This document shows, in pieces, positions 8,255 through 21,296 of a stretch of 64,000 nucleotides of DNA; position 1 is the stretch's first letter, and each line of letters starts with the position of its first letter. The stretch spans positions 3,224,001 to 3,288,000 of the forward strand of contig NZ_CP027116.1 of assembly GCF_003431975.1 (NCBI RefSeq), given 5' to 3'. The notes under the pieces were generated by a model. The model saw only the letters and a program-made list of their open reading frames with translations. It did not search any database and had not been told where the DNA came from. Source of the DNA: Bacillus pumilus (GTDB taxonomy: Bacteria; Bacillota; Bacilli; Bacillales; Bacillaceae). The position numbers and the translations under genes are program-made.

Positions 8255-8944
8255 TTAAGCAGATGTCATGTTTTTTTCAGCTAATGCTTTTCTTTCTTTT
8301 TTCTTGTTTGTCGGGCTTAAATAGCGTTCAAGCCAGCCCATTACAAGATCGGCAATAATCGCCATGAGTGCTGTTGGAATCGCACCTGCTAAAATGATGG
8401 CAGTTCCGTTTGTGGCGTTTGATCCTCTGATGATGATATCACCAAGACCTCCCGCTCCAACAAATGTCCCAATCGCTGTTATACCGATGGCGATGACCAG
8501 TGCGGTTCTTAAACCAGCCATAATGACCGATAAAGCAAGCGGTAATTCAACCATTCTGAGCACTTGCCATTTCGTCATGCCCATTGCTTTACCTGATTCT
8601 AAATAGGCATGTTCAATGCTGACAATCCCTGTGTACGTGTTACGGATGATTGGCAGAAGTGAATACAGAAAAAGTGATAGAATAACTGTATTTGCGCCAA
8701 GTCCTAATACAAGCATCAGCACGGATAGCATCGCTAACGCCGGTATGGTTTGAATGACATTGGTAATGGCGAAGACCCAATTGCTCAACTTGCGGTAATG
8801 CGCCACAAAAATGCCTACTGGAATTCCGACAATTGCCGCAAACAGCACCCCATACGCTGACATGAGAAAATGCCGATAAAATTCTTCTAACACATATGAA
8901 CCGTTCTGCTGATAATACGTCCATAATTGCTGCAGTGTGTCCAT
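8255..8944 (-). CDS. opuCD: Osmolyte ABC transporter permease OpuCD
   Basis: 229 residues, integral membrane with about five to six helices. The binding-protein-dependent permease signature (ESGKAMGMTKWQVLRMVELPLALSVIMAGLR split over residues about 118-148) contacts the OpuCA ATPase. It imports glycine betaine, carnitine, choline and related solutes under osmotic stress. The start is the ATG at 8944; the GTG at 8956 lies in the GGGGAGG ribosome site. Last gene of opuCA-CB-CC-CD, 9 bases from opuCC when measured to the upstream GTG. Confidence 0.95.
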   Translation of the reverse strand: MDTLQQLWTYYQQNGSYVLEEFYRHFLMSAYGVLFAAIVGIPVGIFVAHYRKLSNWVFAITNVIQTIPALAMLSVLMLVLGLGANTVILSLFLYSLLPIIRNTYTGIVSIEHAYLESGKAMGMTKWQVLRMVELPLALSVIMAGLRTALVIAIGITAIGTFVGAGGLGDIIIRGSNATNGTAIILAGAIPTALMAIIADLVMGWLERYLSPTNKKKERKALAEKNMTSA

Positions 8945-8965
8945 CAGCCGTGACACCTCCCCATC

Positions 8966-10550
<1,585 letters not shown>

Positions 10551-10563
10551 GTGTCCACCTCCC

Positions 10564-11712
10564 TTAATTCATTTCAGTGACAGCCGCCGGCGTATCGTCT
10601 CCCCAGATGGAGTCGTACACAACATCTACAAGACTTGCACGTGTCACAATGCCTTTTAAATGCCCTTTGGCATCTACAACCGGTACATATTTAATACCGC
10701 GGATTAAAATTTTTCGAACAGTGTCTCTTAGAAGTGCGCCTTCTTGTACGGTATAGAACTCTGTATTTAAAATATCGCCAACAAAGGCTGCTTTTCTGCG
10801 GTTCGCATCGATTGTTTCAATATCGATATAGCCTTTTAGTACATGATGTTCATCGACGACAAGCAAGGAGTCGACCCGTTTTTCTCTCATGATGTAGATG
10901 GCGTCTGTTAATGTTTTTTCGACTGTAATGGTGACTGGTGATGTGTTCATCATTTGTTCTACACGTTCCATATTCGGATTTGATTGAAGCAGGCGTTCTT
11001 TTCCGATGAATTCTTCTACGAACTCGTTGGCAGGGTGACGCAGAATCTCATCTGGTGTGCCTACTTGGACAATCTCTCCATCTTTTAAAATCACAATTCG
11101 GTCAGCGAGTTTAATGGCTTCATCCATGTCATGCGTGACAAATACGATGGTTTTATTTAATGTTTTTTGCAACTTCTTAAATTCTTCTTGCAATGAATCT
11201 CGAGTAATTGGATCAAGTGCACCAAATGGTTCATCCATGAGGATCAGAGGGGGTTCTGCTGCTAGTGCACGAAGCACTCCGATGCGCTGCTGCTGTCCTC
11301 CACTGAGTTCATGAGGATAGCGCTCTAAATATTCCGGACCCATGTCGACGAGCTTCAGCAGTTCACGTGCTCGTTCTTTTCGTTTTTCTTCCGGCCATTT
11401 TAAGAGTTTCGGCACAAGTGAAATGTTTTGCGCGATGGTCATATGGGGGAACAGTCCAATCTGCTGAATCACATAACCGATTTCTCTTCTTAATTGGACT
11501 GGATCTTTTTTCATAATATTTTCTCCCTCGATGAAAATCTTTCCTGAGGAAGGCTCGATGAGTCGGTTGATCATCTTCATCGTTGTTGTCTTACCACAGC
11601 CACTCGGTCCAATAAAACAAATAAATTCTCCTTTTGCTATGTCTAAATCAATATTTTTGACAGCTTTTTTTCCGCCTTTATACGTCTTAGATACATTCTC
11701 TAGTTTCAGCAA
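10564..11712 (-). CDS. opuCA: Osmolyte ABC transporter ATPase OpuCA
   Basis: 382 residues. Walker A GPSGCGKTT (35-43), signature LSGGQ (136-140), Walker B LILMDEP (156-162) and the switch histidine in FVTHD. The C-terminal third has a CBS-domain pair (about 255-375), the regulatory part of the OpuA/OpuC ATPases. The start is TTG at 11712 (MLKLENVSK), placed 8 bases after GGAGG; the TTG at 11727 lies in the ribosome site itself. It energises OpuCB/OpuCD. First gene of the operon, divergent from opcR. Confidence 0.95.
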   Translation of the reverse strand: MLKLENVSKTYKGGKKAVKNIDLDIAKGEFICFIGPSGCGKTTTMKMINRLIEPSSGKIFIEGENIMKKDPVQLRREIGYVIQQIGLFPHMTIAQNISLVPKLLKWPEEKRKERARELLKLVDMGPEYLERYPHELSGGQQQRIGVLRALAAEPPLILMDEPFGALDPITRDSLQEEFKKLQKTLNKTIVFVTHDMDEAIKLADRIVILKDGEIVQVGTPDEILRHPANEFVEEFIGKERLLQSNPNMERVEQMMNTSPVTITVEKTLTDAIYIMREKRVDSLLVVDEHHVLKGYIDIETIDANRRKAAFVGDILNTEFYTVQEGALLRDTVRKILIRGIKYVPVVDAKGHLKGIVTRASLVDVVYDSIWGDDTPAAVTEMN

Positions 11713-11767
11713 ATGAGACACCTCCAATTAGTTGGATCTATATTTTCAGAAAATTTATACCTTATTT

Positions 11768-11773
11768 ATTATA
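11768..11773 (-). promoter_or_regulatory. Candidate -10 box of the opuC promoter
   Basis: TATAAT on the minus strand, 56 bases upstream of the opuCA start. The -35 region is poor (T-rich). The 230 bases between opuCA and opcR would also hold the OpcR operator, which I cannot delimit. Confidence 0.4.
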
Positions 11774-11969
11774 GGGCAAACTTTATAAAATAAAAAGTTT
11801 ATGATGTGTTTGTATTGCATAACATTTATTTAAAATTTTCAATTAACGATGTAATATATAGAGATCTCTCCTTTTTCCTCCGAATTGCTAGCAATTACTC
11901 AATATTTATTGTTTTCATCAACAAACAGGTATATGATATATTGTGTTACAAATTGTCAGTCGTGAAGGG

Positions 11970-12518
11970 ATGAAGCTGGGAGTGGACAAGTTAGCGTTAG
12001 GCGCCATCCAAAAAGCACAGGATCATTATATTGAAAAAGCTGCGGAGAACATGAATGCCTTTGGTCTTTCTTCTACAGTCGGTAGAGTGCTTGGTATCAT
12101 TCACATGAACCGTAAACCAATGACGCTGGGAGAGCTTTCAGAGGCGACCGGCATGAGCAAAACGCGGATGAGTCAAGTCGTTCGAGAAATGCTTGATTTG
12201 AATATTGCAGAAAAGGTTTATGAAAAAGGAATACGTAAAGATCTTTATGACGTTGAGCAAGATCAATACCAAACGTTCATTTCATTGTTTGCAGCCAATT
12301 GGTCACGAGTTGTCAGCAAAAACCGCAAGGCACATAAGAAAACGTGCAAGGAATTGCTGGAGCTGCTTGAACAAGATGACTTACCAGAAGAGACCGAGGA
12401 TAAAATCAATCTGCTTCTTACAGAAATAAAGGAAAGCCTTGATTACTATGATTGGATTAGCCGATTAATTGAATTCTTCGAAAGTGAAGAAGTATTTAAG
12501 CATGTGCCGAAACCTTAA
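11970..12518 (+). CDS. opcR: GbsR-family repressor OpcR
   Basis: About 182 residues. MarR/GbsR-type winged helix (FGLSSTVGRVLGIIHMNRK, then LSEATGMSKTRMSQVVREML, about residues 30-80), followed by a helical C-terminal half. OpcR and GbsR repress choline/betaine uptake genes in Bacillus; opcR is divergent from opuC as in B. subtilis. The start is uncertain: ATG at 11970 has AAGGG directly against it, GTG at 11982 has it 12 bases away, and an upstream GTG at 11943 would add nine residues but sits on the likely -10 region. Confidence 0.85.
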   Translation: MKLGVDKLALGAIQKAQDHYIEKAAENMNAFGLSSTVGRVLGIIHMNRKPMTLGELSEATGMSKTRMSQVVREMLDLNIAEKVYEKGIRKDLYDVEQDQYQTFISLFAANWSRVVSKNRKAHKKTCKELLELLEQDDLPEETEDKINLLLTEIKESLDYYDWISRLIEFFESEEVFKHVPKP

Positions 12519-12566
12519 AAAAAGCTGTTTTATTTTACATCATTGTAGAAAAAAACAGCTTTTTTA
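12517..12566. terminator. Bidirectional terminator between opcR and the marC-family gene
   Basis: AAAAAAGCTGTTTT and AAAACAGCTTTTTT arms around a 20-base loop, placed between converging genes, with A- and T-runs on both sides. Confidence 0.85.
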
Positions 12567-12573
12567 TATACAC

Positions 12574-13206
12574 TTATGATAACAACATGGGAAACATCCC
12601 TTTTATCCCTGCACCGATCATCTCAACTGCCACTACAGCCAAAATTAATCCCATCAAACGCGTCACGACGTTCATCTCTGTTTTCCCCATTTTCCGCATA
12701 ATGAAACTTGAATAATGAAAGGCATAATAGGTCATAGCAAGAACGATGACAATGCCGATTAGAATCATAAACATATGAAGCATCCCTTGACTCCCCGGGG
12801 TTAAACTCATCACTGTAGCGATTGTTCCGGGACCAGCAATGATTGGGATTGCCAGCGGTGTTACGGAGATATCTGCCTTCGCTTTGCTTTCTGCCTTCTC
12901 CTCAGAATGAGGGTTTTGGACGTGTGACTCTTTTGCATTCAGTAAATTGTAAGCGATGCCAAAAATAAAAATACCCCCGGCGATGCGGAGTGCATGAATA
13001 TCGATTCCAAACAATTTGAAGATGAGCCTGCCTGCCAATAAAAAGGCAATCAAAATAATGAAAGAGACTACAATGGCTTTCTTAGCTGTCTGGGCGCGCT
13101 CTTTCTCTGTATAGCCTTCTGTTAAGGTGATGAAAAGCGGCACGTTTCCAATGGGGTTTGATACAGCAAACAATGAGACCACAACATGAATCATAAAGGA
13201 AATCAA
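12574..13206 (-). CDS. yvbG: MarC-family integral membrane protein (YvbG-like)
   Basis: 210 residues with about six membrane helices. MarC/UPF0056 signatures: AVSNPIGNVPLF near the N-terminus and PLAIPIIAGPGTIATVM near residue 110. The function of the family is unknown; the old link to multiple antibiotic resistance in E. coli was not supported. The start is TTG at 13206, 7 bases after GGAGG; upstream in-frame ATG codons precede that ribosome site. In B. subtilis yvbG is also downstream of opcR. Confidence 0.87.
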   Translation of the reverse strand: MISFMIHVVVSLFAVSNPIGNVPLFITLTEGYTEKERAQTAKKAIVVSFIILIAFLLAGRLIFKLFGIDIHALRIAGGIFIFGIAYNLLNAKESHVQNPHSEEKAESKAKADISVTPLAIPIIAGPGTIATVMSLTPGSQGMLHMFMILIGIVIVLAMTYYAFHYSSFIMRKMGKTEMNVVTRLMGLILAVVAVEMIGAGIKGMFPMLLS

Positions 13207-13323
13207 CAGACACCCTCCTTTTTTCATAGTGTCTGCCATTCTGATGTGAATATTCCCTTATGATGTTAAAACATGTATATCTTTAACCGATGATAATAGA
13301 GGTTTAAAGAAAGGGGTTCACTC

Positions 13324-13788
13324 ATGAAGAAAACAATAACGATCATTCTTCTGTCTGTAGCGGTGTTATGCGCAACTGGCTGGATTGTTTGGCAGCAGCA
13401 GACGACCAAAAAAGCAGAGGAAAAACATCAACAAGAAAATAAAACGAAAGATCAGCAGCTCACGCAGTTAAAATCAGATCAAACGGATTTGCAGCATAAA
13501 AATGATGAACAAAAAAAGCAAATATCCACTGTCACAAAAAAGCTCAAAAAAGAAAAGAAAGCCTATGAAAAAGAAGTCAAACAGCGTAAAGCTCTTGAGG
13601 GAAAAGTCGATCAGCTTCAAAAAGAGCTGGCAGCTGCAAAAGCCACTGCTCAAGCGAATAAGCAGACCGCTCAGACTACAAGGAAAACAACTGTCAAAAA
13701 AGAACCGAATGTCACTCATCACCCTCCCTCACAGTGGGTACAGGACCAATATGATTGGGGCGTGAAACAAGGCTATATTAAAGAGTAG
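13324..13788 (+). CDS. Membrane-anchored coiled-coil protein of unknown function
   Basis: 154 residues. A single N-terminal membrane helix (about 4-23) with short positive N-terminus, then a long, very charged coiled coil (about 30-105, rich in K, E and Q with heptads). A Thr/Ala/Gln linker follows, and a short C-terminal motif QWVQDQYDWGVKQGYI. It is predicted to be anchored in the membrane with most of the chain outside. I do not recognise the family. The ATG has AGAAAGGGG upstream. It lies 16 bases before the GNAT gene, so the two are probably co-transcribed. Confidence 0.75.
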   Translation: MKKTITIILLSVAVLCATGWIVWQQQTTKKAEEKHQQENKTKDQQLTQLKSDQTDLQHKNDEQKKQISTVTKKLKKEKKAYEKEVKQRKALEGKVDQLQKELAAAKATAQANKQTAQTTRKTTVKKEPNVTHHPPSQWVQDQYDWGVKQGYIKE

Positions 13789-13803
13789 AAAGGATGAAAA
13801 AAA

Positions 13804-14268
13804 GTGATACAAATACGGCCATTGTCTCATGATCAAGCTCTCCCGATGGATCTTTTACTATTAGCTGATCCTTCAAAGGAAAAGGTTCTCGCTTATGTAC
13901 AATCCGGCTCTTGTTATGCGGCTTTTCATGAACAGGAAGTGATTGGTGTCTATGTTCTGACATCTTTGTCTCAGCATACAGTCGAAATTATGAATGTCGC
14001 CGTGAAGGAGTCATGGCAAGGAAAAGGAATGGGGAAGCAGCTGGTCCGCCATGCGATCGCTGAAGCGAGAGCCGCAGGTTTTCATACGGTTGAAATCGGC
14101 ACAGGCAATTCGAGTATTCAGCAGCTCGCCCTATATCAAAAATGCGGTTTTCGCATGGCGGCCATTGATCACGATTTCTTCCTTAGGCACTATGATGAAC
14201 CGATTTTTGAAAATGGGATTCAATGTAGGGATATGGTACGGCTGTCCCTCACTTTTCAAGCAGACTGA
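13804..14268 (+). CDS. yvbK: GNAT-family N-acetyltransferase (YvbK-like)
   Basis: 154 residues, one GNAT domain. The acetyl-CoA-binding motif A reads VKESWQGKGMGKQLVRHAI (about 68-86), with R/Q-x-x-G-x-G present. The C-terminal half (IEIGTGNSS, LYQKCGF, DHDFFLRHYDEPIFENGIQCRDM) closely follows remembered B. subtilis YvbK. The substrate is unknown. The start is GTG at 13804 after AAAGGATG. Ends in its own terminator. Confidence 0.87.
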   Translation: MIQIRPLSHDQALPMDLLLLADPSKEKVLAYVQSGSCYAAFHEQEVIGVYVLTSLSQHTVEIMNVAVKESWQGKGMGKQLVRHAIAEARAAGFHTVEIGTGNSSIQQLALYQKCGFRMAAIDHDFFLRHYDEPIFENGIQCRDMVRLSLTFQAD

Positions 14269-14286
14269 CTTTTGCTCAGCCTGCTT
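14258..14286 (+). terminator. Terminator after yvbK
   Basis: AAGCAG-A-CTGA / TCAG-C-CTGCTT stem with one mismatch, followed by six or more T on the plus strand. It overlaps the last codons of yvbK. Confidence 0.75.
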
Positions 14287-14289
14287 TTT

Positions 14290-14571
14290 TTATAATTTTC
14301 GCTTTTTCACAGCTTGAATTACATATTGAATCAAAAAGTAAAACACCGCACCAGCTAAAAAGCAGACAACGCATCCAAAAAGCGTCGCTTCTGAGCTGAA
14401 TTGATACTCTTCAATTTTCATGATATAAAATGGCATGCCAAACAGAGTTGGACTTGATTCAATATGATTTACCTCTAGCAGCAATAAAAAGACAGGGGTC
14501 ATAAACACAGCAAATATATACAGCATCGCAAGTGTTAAGCCGCTAGAAAACGAATGAAATACTTTGATCAT
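14290..14571 (-). CDS. Small membrane protein of the peptide/ABC/M50 cluster
   Basis: 93 residues with two likely membrane helices (about 10-35 and 63-85) and a basic C-terminus (AVKKRKL). No family recognised. The start is ATG at 14571, overlapping the stop of the HELGH protein gene by 4 bases (ATGA), with GGAGAG upstream: tight translational coupling. The open frame upstream of this ATG belongs to the other gene. Its position as last gene in the cluster would suit an immunity or accessory role, which is speculation. Confidence 0.7.
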   Translation of the reverse strand: MIKVFHSFSSGLTLAMLYIFAVFMTPVFLLLLEVNHIESSPTLFGMPFYIMKIEEYQFSSEATLFGCVVCFLAGAVFYFLIQYVIQAVKKRKL

Positions 14572-14936
14572 CTCTTTCTCTCCTTCATCTCTTTTAAACT
14601 GGCTGTGATATTTTTTCCGTCTGGACAAGCCGGATGCAGCATCACAGTGTTCAGTAAAGAAAAAAATAGCAGCTGATGACTCACCTGATGCTTCCACATG
14701 AAAAAAAGCACAATCGAGCAAAACACCGGAAACAACGGACCGGCAAGTGCCACCAACAGATTAAAGCTCGGCCTGGCAAATGTCTCATGAACGACCGCCA
14801 CATGCTTCCAATCAATCATTATCACAAAATCAAAAAGGGGTCTTTTTTCGATTTTGTTGCACGCCATAACCATCAGTATATGACCGAGTTCATGCATCAG
14901 CACAACCGCTAGTAAACTAAAGACAAGCCCTATCAT
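14568..14936 (-). CDS. Minimal M50-type (site-2-protease-like) membrane metalloprotease
   Basis: 122 residues. The first membrane helix carries the zinc-binding motif HELGH (residues 15-19) as in M50 intramembrane proteases. A second hydrophobic segment (about 65-85, LVALAGPLFPVFCSIVL) resembles the N/A-x-x-x-G-P region of S2P, and a further hydrophobic stretch follows (about 90-105). No PDZ domain; far shorter than RasP (about 420 residues). The start ATG at 14936 overlaps the permease stop by 4 bases (ATGA). Probably cuts a membrane peptide; the 89-residue protein at 17128-17397 is the obvious candidate. The third zinc ligand is not identified with confidence. Confidence 0.72.
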   Translation of the reverse strand: MIGLVFSLLAVVLMHELGHILMVMACNKIEKRPLFDFVIMIDWKHVAVVHETFARPSFNLLVALAGPLFPVFCSIVLFFMWKHQVSHQLLFFSLLNTVMLHPACPDGKNITASLKEMKERKR

Positions 14937-16330
14937 CGCAATATAGGCCTTTTTAACATCGCAGCATATATACAACTGAAAAAGGCAAGTGAACCAAGCA
15001 GGTAGGCGGTGGCGAGAAGGTACACATCAGATGACAGCCACTCTAATAAAAGCATATCGATGAAGCTGAATACAGCAATCATCAACACGATCACAAACAG
15101 TTTATTAAAATCACTGATCTTCACGACAAACCCCGTACAGGCCGCCATAGCGGTAATCATTAATATGGACAAACTGGCTAAGACATGCCCTTCGCTTTCA
15201 ATACCGATGACCAAATAGACAATTCCAATATACACAAAATATGTAAGCAAATTAATGGTGTAATAAAACAACATTCTCGACATTAAATAAGCGCCCTTTG
15301 ATGTATTTAACATAAAGATGGCCCTTTGATTGATATGATATTCCCTGCCAATCATCAGCGGAAGCATGATCAATATTTCCTTTAACGCAAACTGCACAAT
15401 AAAGGCATACAGCCAGCCAGTTTCTGCCGGTGTAAAAACAAATGGGAGCCCCACCGTCAAACAAATGAGAAAGAGAAATAAAATACCCTGCTCTTTAAAA
15501 ACAGATGATCGGGTGAAATAGACCCATTCCTGCCGAAGATGCGTCAGAAAAGAAGAGCCCGTTCTGATTTTCTGGTAAGAAAACGACTTCACCTCTGTTG
15601 TTAGCTGCAAAAACATTTGATGGACATAGCAAGCCGCTAAACCTTTCACCCATAGCCATCCAGCGCTTAGCATGATCACGAGTAGCATCACATAAACAGC
15701 CGGCCAAATGCGAATCATCTCAACTGCTTTTTGAAAAAGGAGAAAGACCAATACGTGAAGTGCCGCAAAGCCGACCGTTTGCAGCAGCAAATGCTCTTTT
15801 GTTTTTGATATGAAATGGCTCACACCAATCCGTATCAGCATCCATGAAGCTAGCGTATACAGCGCCAATATAAAGCATGTCATGCATACTACGATGATCC
15901 AATACAGAGACGGTGTCACGCCGGTTATGAAAAGGCCTAATACAATCGGCAAATAAAGCAGTCCAGCCATGAGGAAGCAAAAAAGCAACGGAAAGAAATA
16001 CACGCAAAGGATAAATGGTACACTTTGAATCGCACTATTTAAAAAGTAGAATTGATATTCTTGGCGCTTCAACTTATTGCGGGATAACACGATGCCTGCA
16101 CCTACTAGTAAGAGCGACAATTTAATAAACTGGAGGTATAACGCAGCTGGTTCCCTTTCCCCTGCCTGTATGAAAAAGCGCAGGCTGATGACAACGTACA
16201 TCGCATACATCAGCAAGAAAAAAACGGCGGCGGCGAGAAGCTGCAAAGGATACTTTTTTCCAAGCTGTTTTCCTTTCGTCGTCAGCATGCCCCATTCTAT
16301 TTTATGAAGAACGTGTCGTGTCCAAATCAT
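14933..16330 (-). CDS. ABC transporter permease of the peptide cluster
   Basis: 465 residues, very hydrophobic, about ten to twelve membrane helices, no soluble domain except a loop near 240-270. It resembles ABC-2/EcsB-type export permeases in general build; no specific family recognised. The start ATG at 16330 lies 29 bases inside the ATPase gene and has GGTGGAGAGG 7 bases upstream, so the two are translationally coupled. It would pair with the ATPase at 16302-17069 as an exporter. Confidence 0.8.
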   Translation of the reverse strand: MIWTRHVLHKIEWGMLTTKGKQLGKKYPLQLLAAAVFFLLMYAMYVVISLRFFIQAGEREPAALYLQFIKLSLLLVGAGIVLSRNKLKRQEYQFYFLNSAIQSVPFILCVYFFPLLFCFLMAGLLYLPIVLGLFITGVTPSLYWIIVVCMTCFILALYTLASWMLIRIGVSHFISKTKEHLLLQTVGFAALHVLVFLLFQKAVEMIRIWPAVYVMLLVIMLSAGWLWVKGLAACYVHQMFLQLTTEVKSFSYQKIRTGSSFLTHLRQEWVYFTRSSVFKEQGILFLFLICLTVGLPFVFTPAETGWLYAFIVQFALKEILIMLPLMIGREYHINQRAIFMLNTSKGAYLMSRMLFYYTINLLTYFVYIGIVYLVIGIESEGHVLASLSILMITAMAACTGFVVKISDFNKLFVIVLMIAVFSFIDMLLLEWLSSDVYLLATAYLLGSLAFFSCIYAAMLKRPILR

Positions 16331-17069
16331 TGAGTAACCTCTCCACCTGCATATAGTAATCTCGATTCACTTCTTTATAAATCTCTTCAAGTGCCTGATG
16401 AGGATATGTCTGGGTCGTCTCTTGGCGTGACATATCCAGCTTGACGTCACCATTTCTTAAGATCATGAGGTGATCATACAACGTATCACCAAAGCTCAAA
16501 TGATGAGTGGATATAAGAATGCCTGCACCTTGATCTCTCAGCTTCATGAGCACCTTTTTTAAGATGATCATCATATCTGGATCAAGTCCGTTTGTTGGCT
16601 CGTCGAACACATAATAATCACATGGTCTGAGAAGCTGCGAAATGATTTGGGTTTTCTTTTGATTACCGTGGGACAGCTGAGCGATTGGCTGATCCATATA
16701 CGGACTCAGTTCAAACAAATCGGTAAATGTCTCTTCCCTTGTGACATCTTGCTCATTTGGCAGCTGAAGTAATTGAAAGTATTCCCTCGGTGTTAAATAA
16801 TCGAACAACGCATGGTCGTCAGGAATATAGGAAACATGTTTTTTCAAAAGAGAAATATGAGCTGAAGATTGAAGGTTCAGCTGTTCACCATGTAAGGAAA
16901 CGTATCCGGTAAATGGTGTCAGCCCAAACATGGCTTGGATCATCGTTGTCTTTCCTGCCCCATTATGCCCTAAAAGAAGCATCGTCTGGCCTTTCTCCAC
17001 GTTCATTTGAATATGGCGGAGAGAGAAGGTGCGGCTGTACGTTTTTTCTTGTAATTGTAATGTCAGCAT
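16302..17069 (-). CDS. ABC transporter ATPase of the peptide cluster
   Basis: 255 residues. Walker A GHNGAGKTT (34-42), Q-loop region, signature LSHGN (132-136), Walker B YYVFDEP (152-158) and switch histidine in STHH. It is of the single-domain export type (EcsA/ABC-2-like), not an importer type. ATG at 17069 with CGGAGGG 5 bases upstream. Separated from the small peptide gene by a 9-bp inverted repeat at 17095-17118. Confidence 0.9.
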   Translation of the reverse strand: MLTLQLQEKTYSRTFSLRHIQMNVEKGQTMLLLGHNGAGKTTMIQAMFGLTPFTGYVSLHGEQLNLQSSAHISLLKKHVSYIPDDHALFDYLTPREYFQLLQLPNEQDVTREETFTDLFELSPYMDQPIAQLSHGNQKKTQIISQLLRPCDYYVFDEPTNGLDPDMMIILKKVLMKLRDQGAGILISTHHLSFGDTLYDHLMILRNGDVKLDMSRQETTQTYPHQALEEIYKEVNRDYYMQVERLLNDLDTTRSS

Positions 17070-17094
17070 CGTATCCCTCCGTTTGTTTCAGATG

Positions 17095-17118
17095 GAACAG
17101 ATGACCTCGCATCTGTTC
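17095..17118 (-). other. Inverted repeat between peptide gene and ABC genes
   Basis: Perfect GAACAGATG / CATCTGTTC stem with a 6-base loop, 10 bases after the peptide stop codon. There is no T-run, so it may be an RNA-stabilising or leaky read-through hairpin, of the kind often found between an abundant small-peptide gene and its export genes. Confidence 0.55.
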
Positions 17119-17127
17119 TCATCCAAG

Positions 17128-17397
17128 TTAGAAGCCGCATTGGATTTTCACGTACATCCCTAAGAATTTGAACTCACCTAAAAATTTAGAGCCATTTCCA
17201 AAGGTCCTGCATGCCCAAATCAACGCTGCCACTGTCACAATACCTAAAATAGCGGCAAGGACATAAATCCAAAATGCATTTTTCTGTACGTTCTTAGAAG
17301 TTAGAATTCGTTGCTTCCTTTCATCATAAGCCGCCAATAGGTGAAGGACATACATATATACACCTACTGGAAAACGAAGGCTAAAAGGATTCAGCAT
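17128..17397 (-). CDS. 89-residue single-helix membrane peptide, possible exported-peptide precursor
   Basis: The start is ATG at 17397 (MLNPFSLRF) with GGGGGTGATGAG just upstream. An N-terminal part (1-40) includes a hydrophobic stretch and a basic, polar segment (DERKQRILTSKNVQKN). One strong membrane helix follows at about 42-62, then a 27-residue C-terminal tail. The tail has two cysteines overall (Cys63, Cys87), the internal repeat KFLG-EF-KFLG, and aromatic/basic residues. I do not recognise the family. Its place ahead of an export ABC transporter and a HELGH membrane protease suggests a precursor from which the tail is cut and secreted. This is inference; it could also be a transporter accessory. 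Confidence 0.6.
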   Translation of the reverse strand: MLNPFSLRFPVGVYMYVLHLLAAYDERKQRILTSKNVQKNAFWIYVLAAILGIVTVAALIWACRTFGNGSKFLGEFKFLGMYVKIQCGF

Positions 17398-17597
17398 CTC
17401 ATCACCCCCTAATATATGTAAAATGATACCACCCCTTGACAGAAAGCATAAGTTCATTTTAGATCATATTTTTAGTCGGTTTTTCATGATCTATTGCTTA
17501 TAAAGTGGGGTACTGTTGGCTTATCCTCTGACTGAAGGACGAGTTTTTACAAAAATAGGATGAGACGAATGAAACAGCTGATCGATCTTGTTCACAC

Positions 17598-17642
17598 AAA
17601 AAAAACGCTGCGCCCACTCTTATGAAAGAGCGGGACGCAGCG
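17598..17642 (-). terminator. Terminator of the glycolytic operon
   Basis: Long GC-rich stem CGCTGCG...CGCAGCG with inner ACTCT/AGAGT-like pairing (17606-17620 and 17627-17642), followed on the minus strand by eight T. It lies 12 bases after the eno stop. Confidence 0.92.
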
Positions 17643-17653
17643 CGGTGCTGACA

Positions 17654-21296
<3,643 letters not shown>

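Noticed and set aside
14290..14721. Long form (143 codons) of the last gene in the peptide cluster
   Set aside because: The first 50 codons are an out-of-frame reading of the HELGH protein gene; a ribosome site and ATGA overlap support the start at 14571.
17128..17397. Circular bacteriocin (pumilarin/uberolysin type) precursor
   Set aside because: Those clusters have a SpoIIM/DUF95 protein and a hydrophobic 60-70 residue core with saposin fold; here there is one helix, a polar N-terminus, and a HELGH protease instead.
17458..17597. A gene between the peptide gene and the eno terminator
   Set aside because: Only a 21-codon frame without ribosome site exists; the stretch probably holds the promoter of the peptide cluster, but no convincing -35/-10 pair could be fixed.
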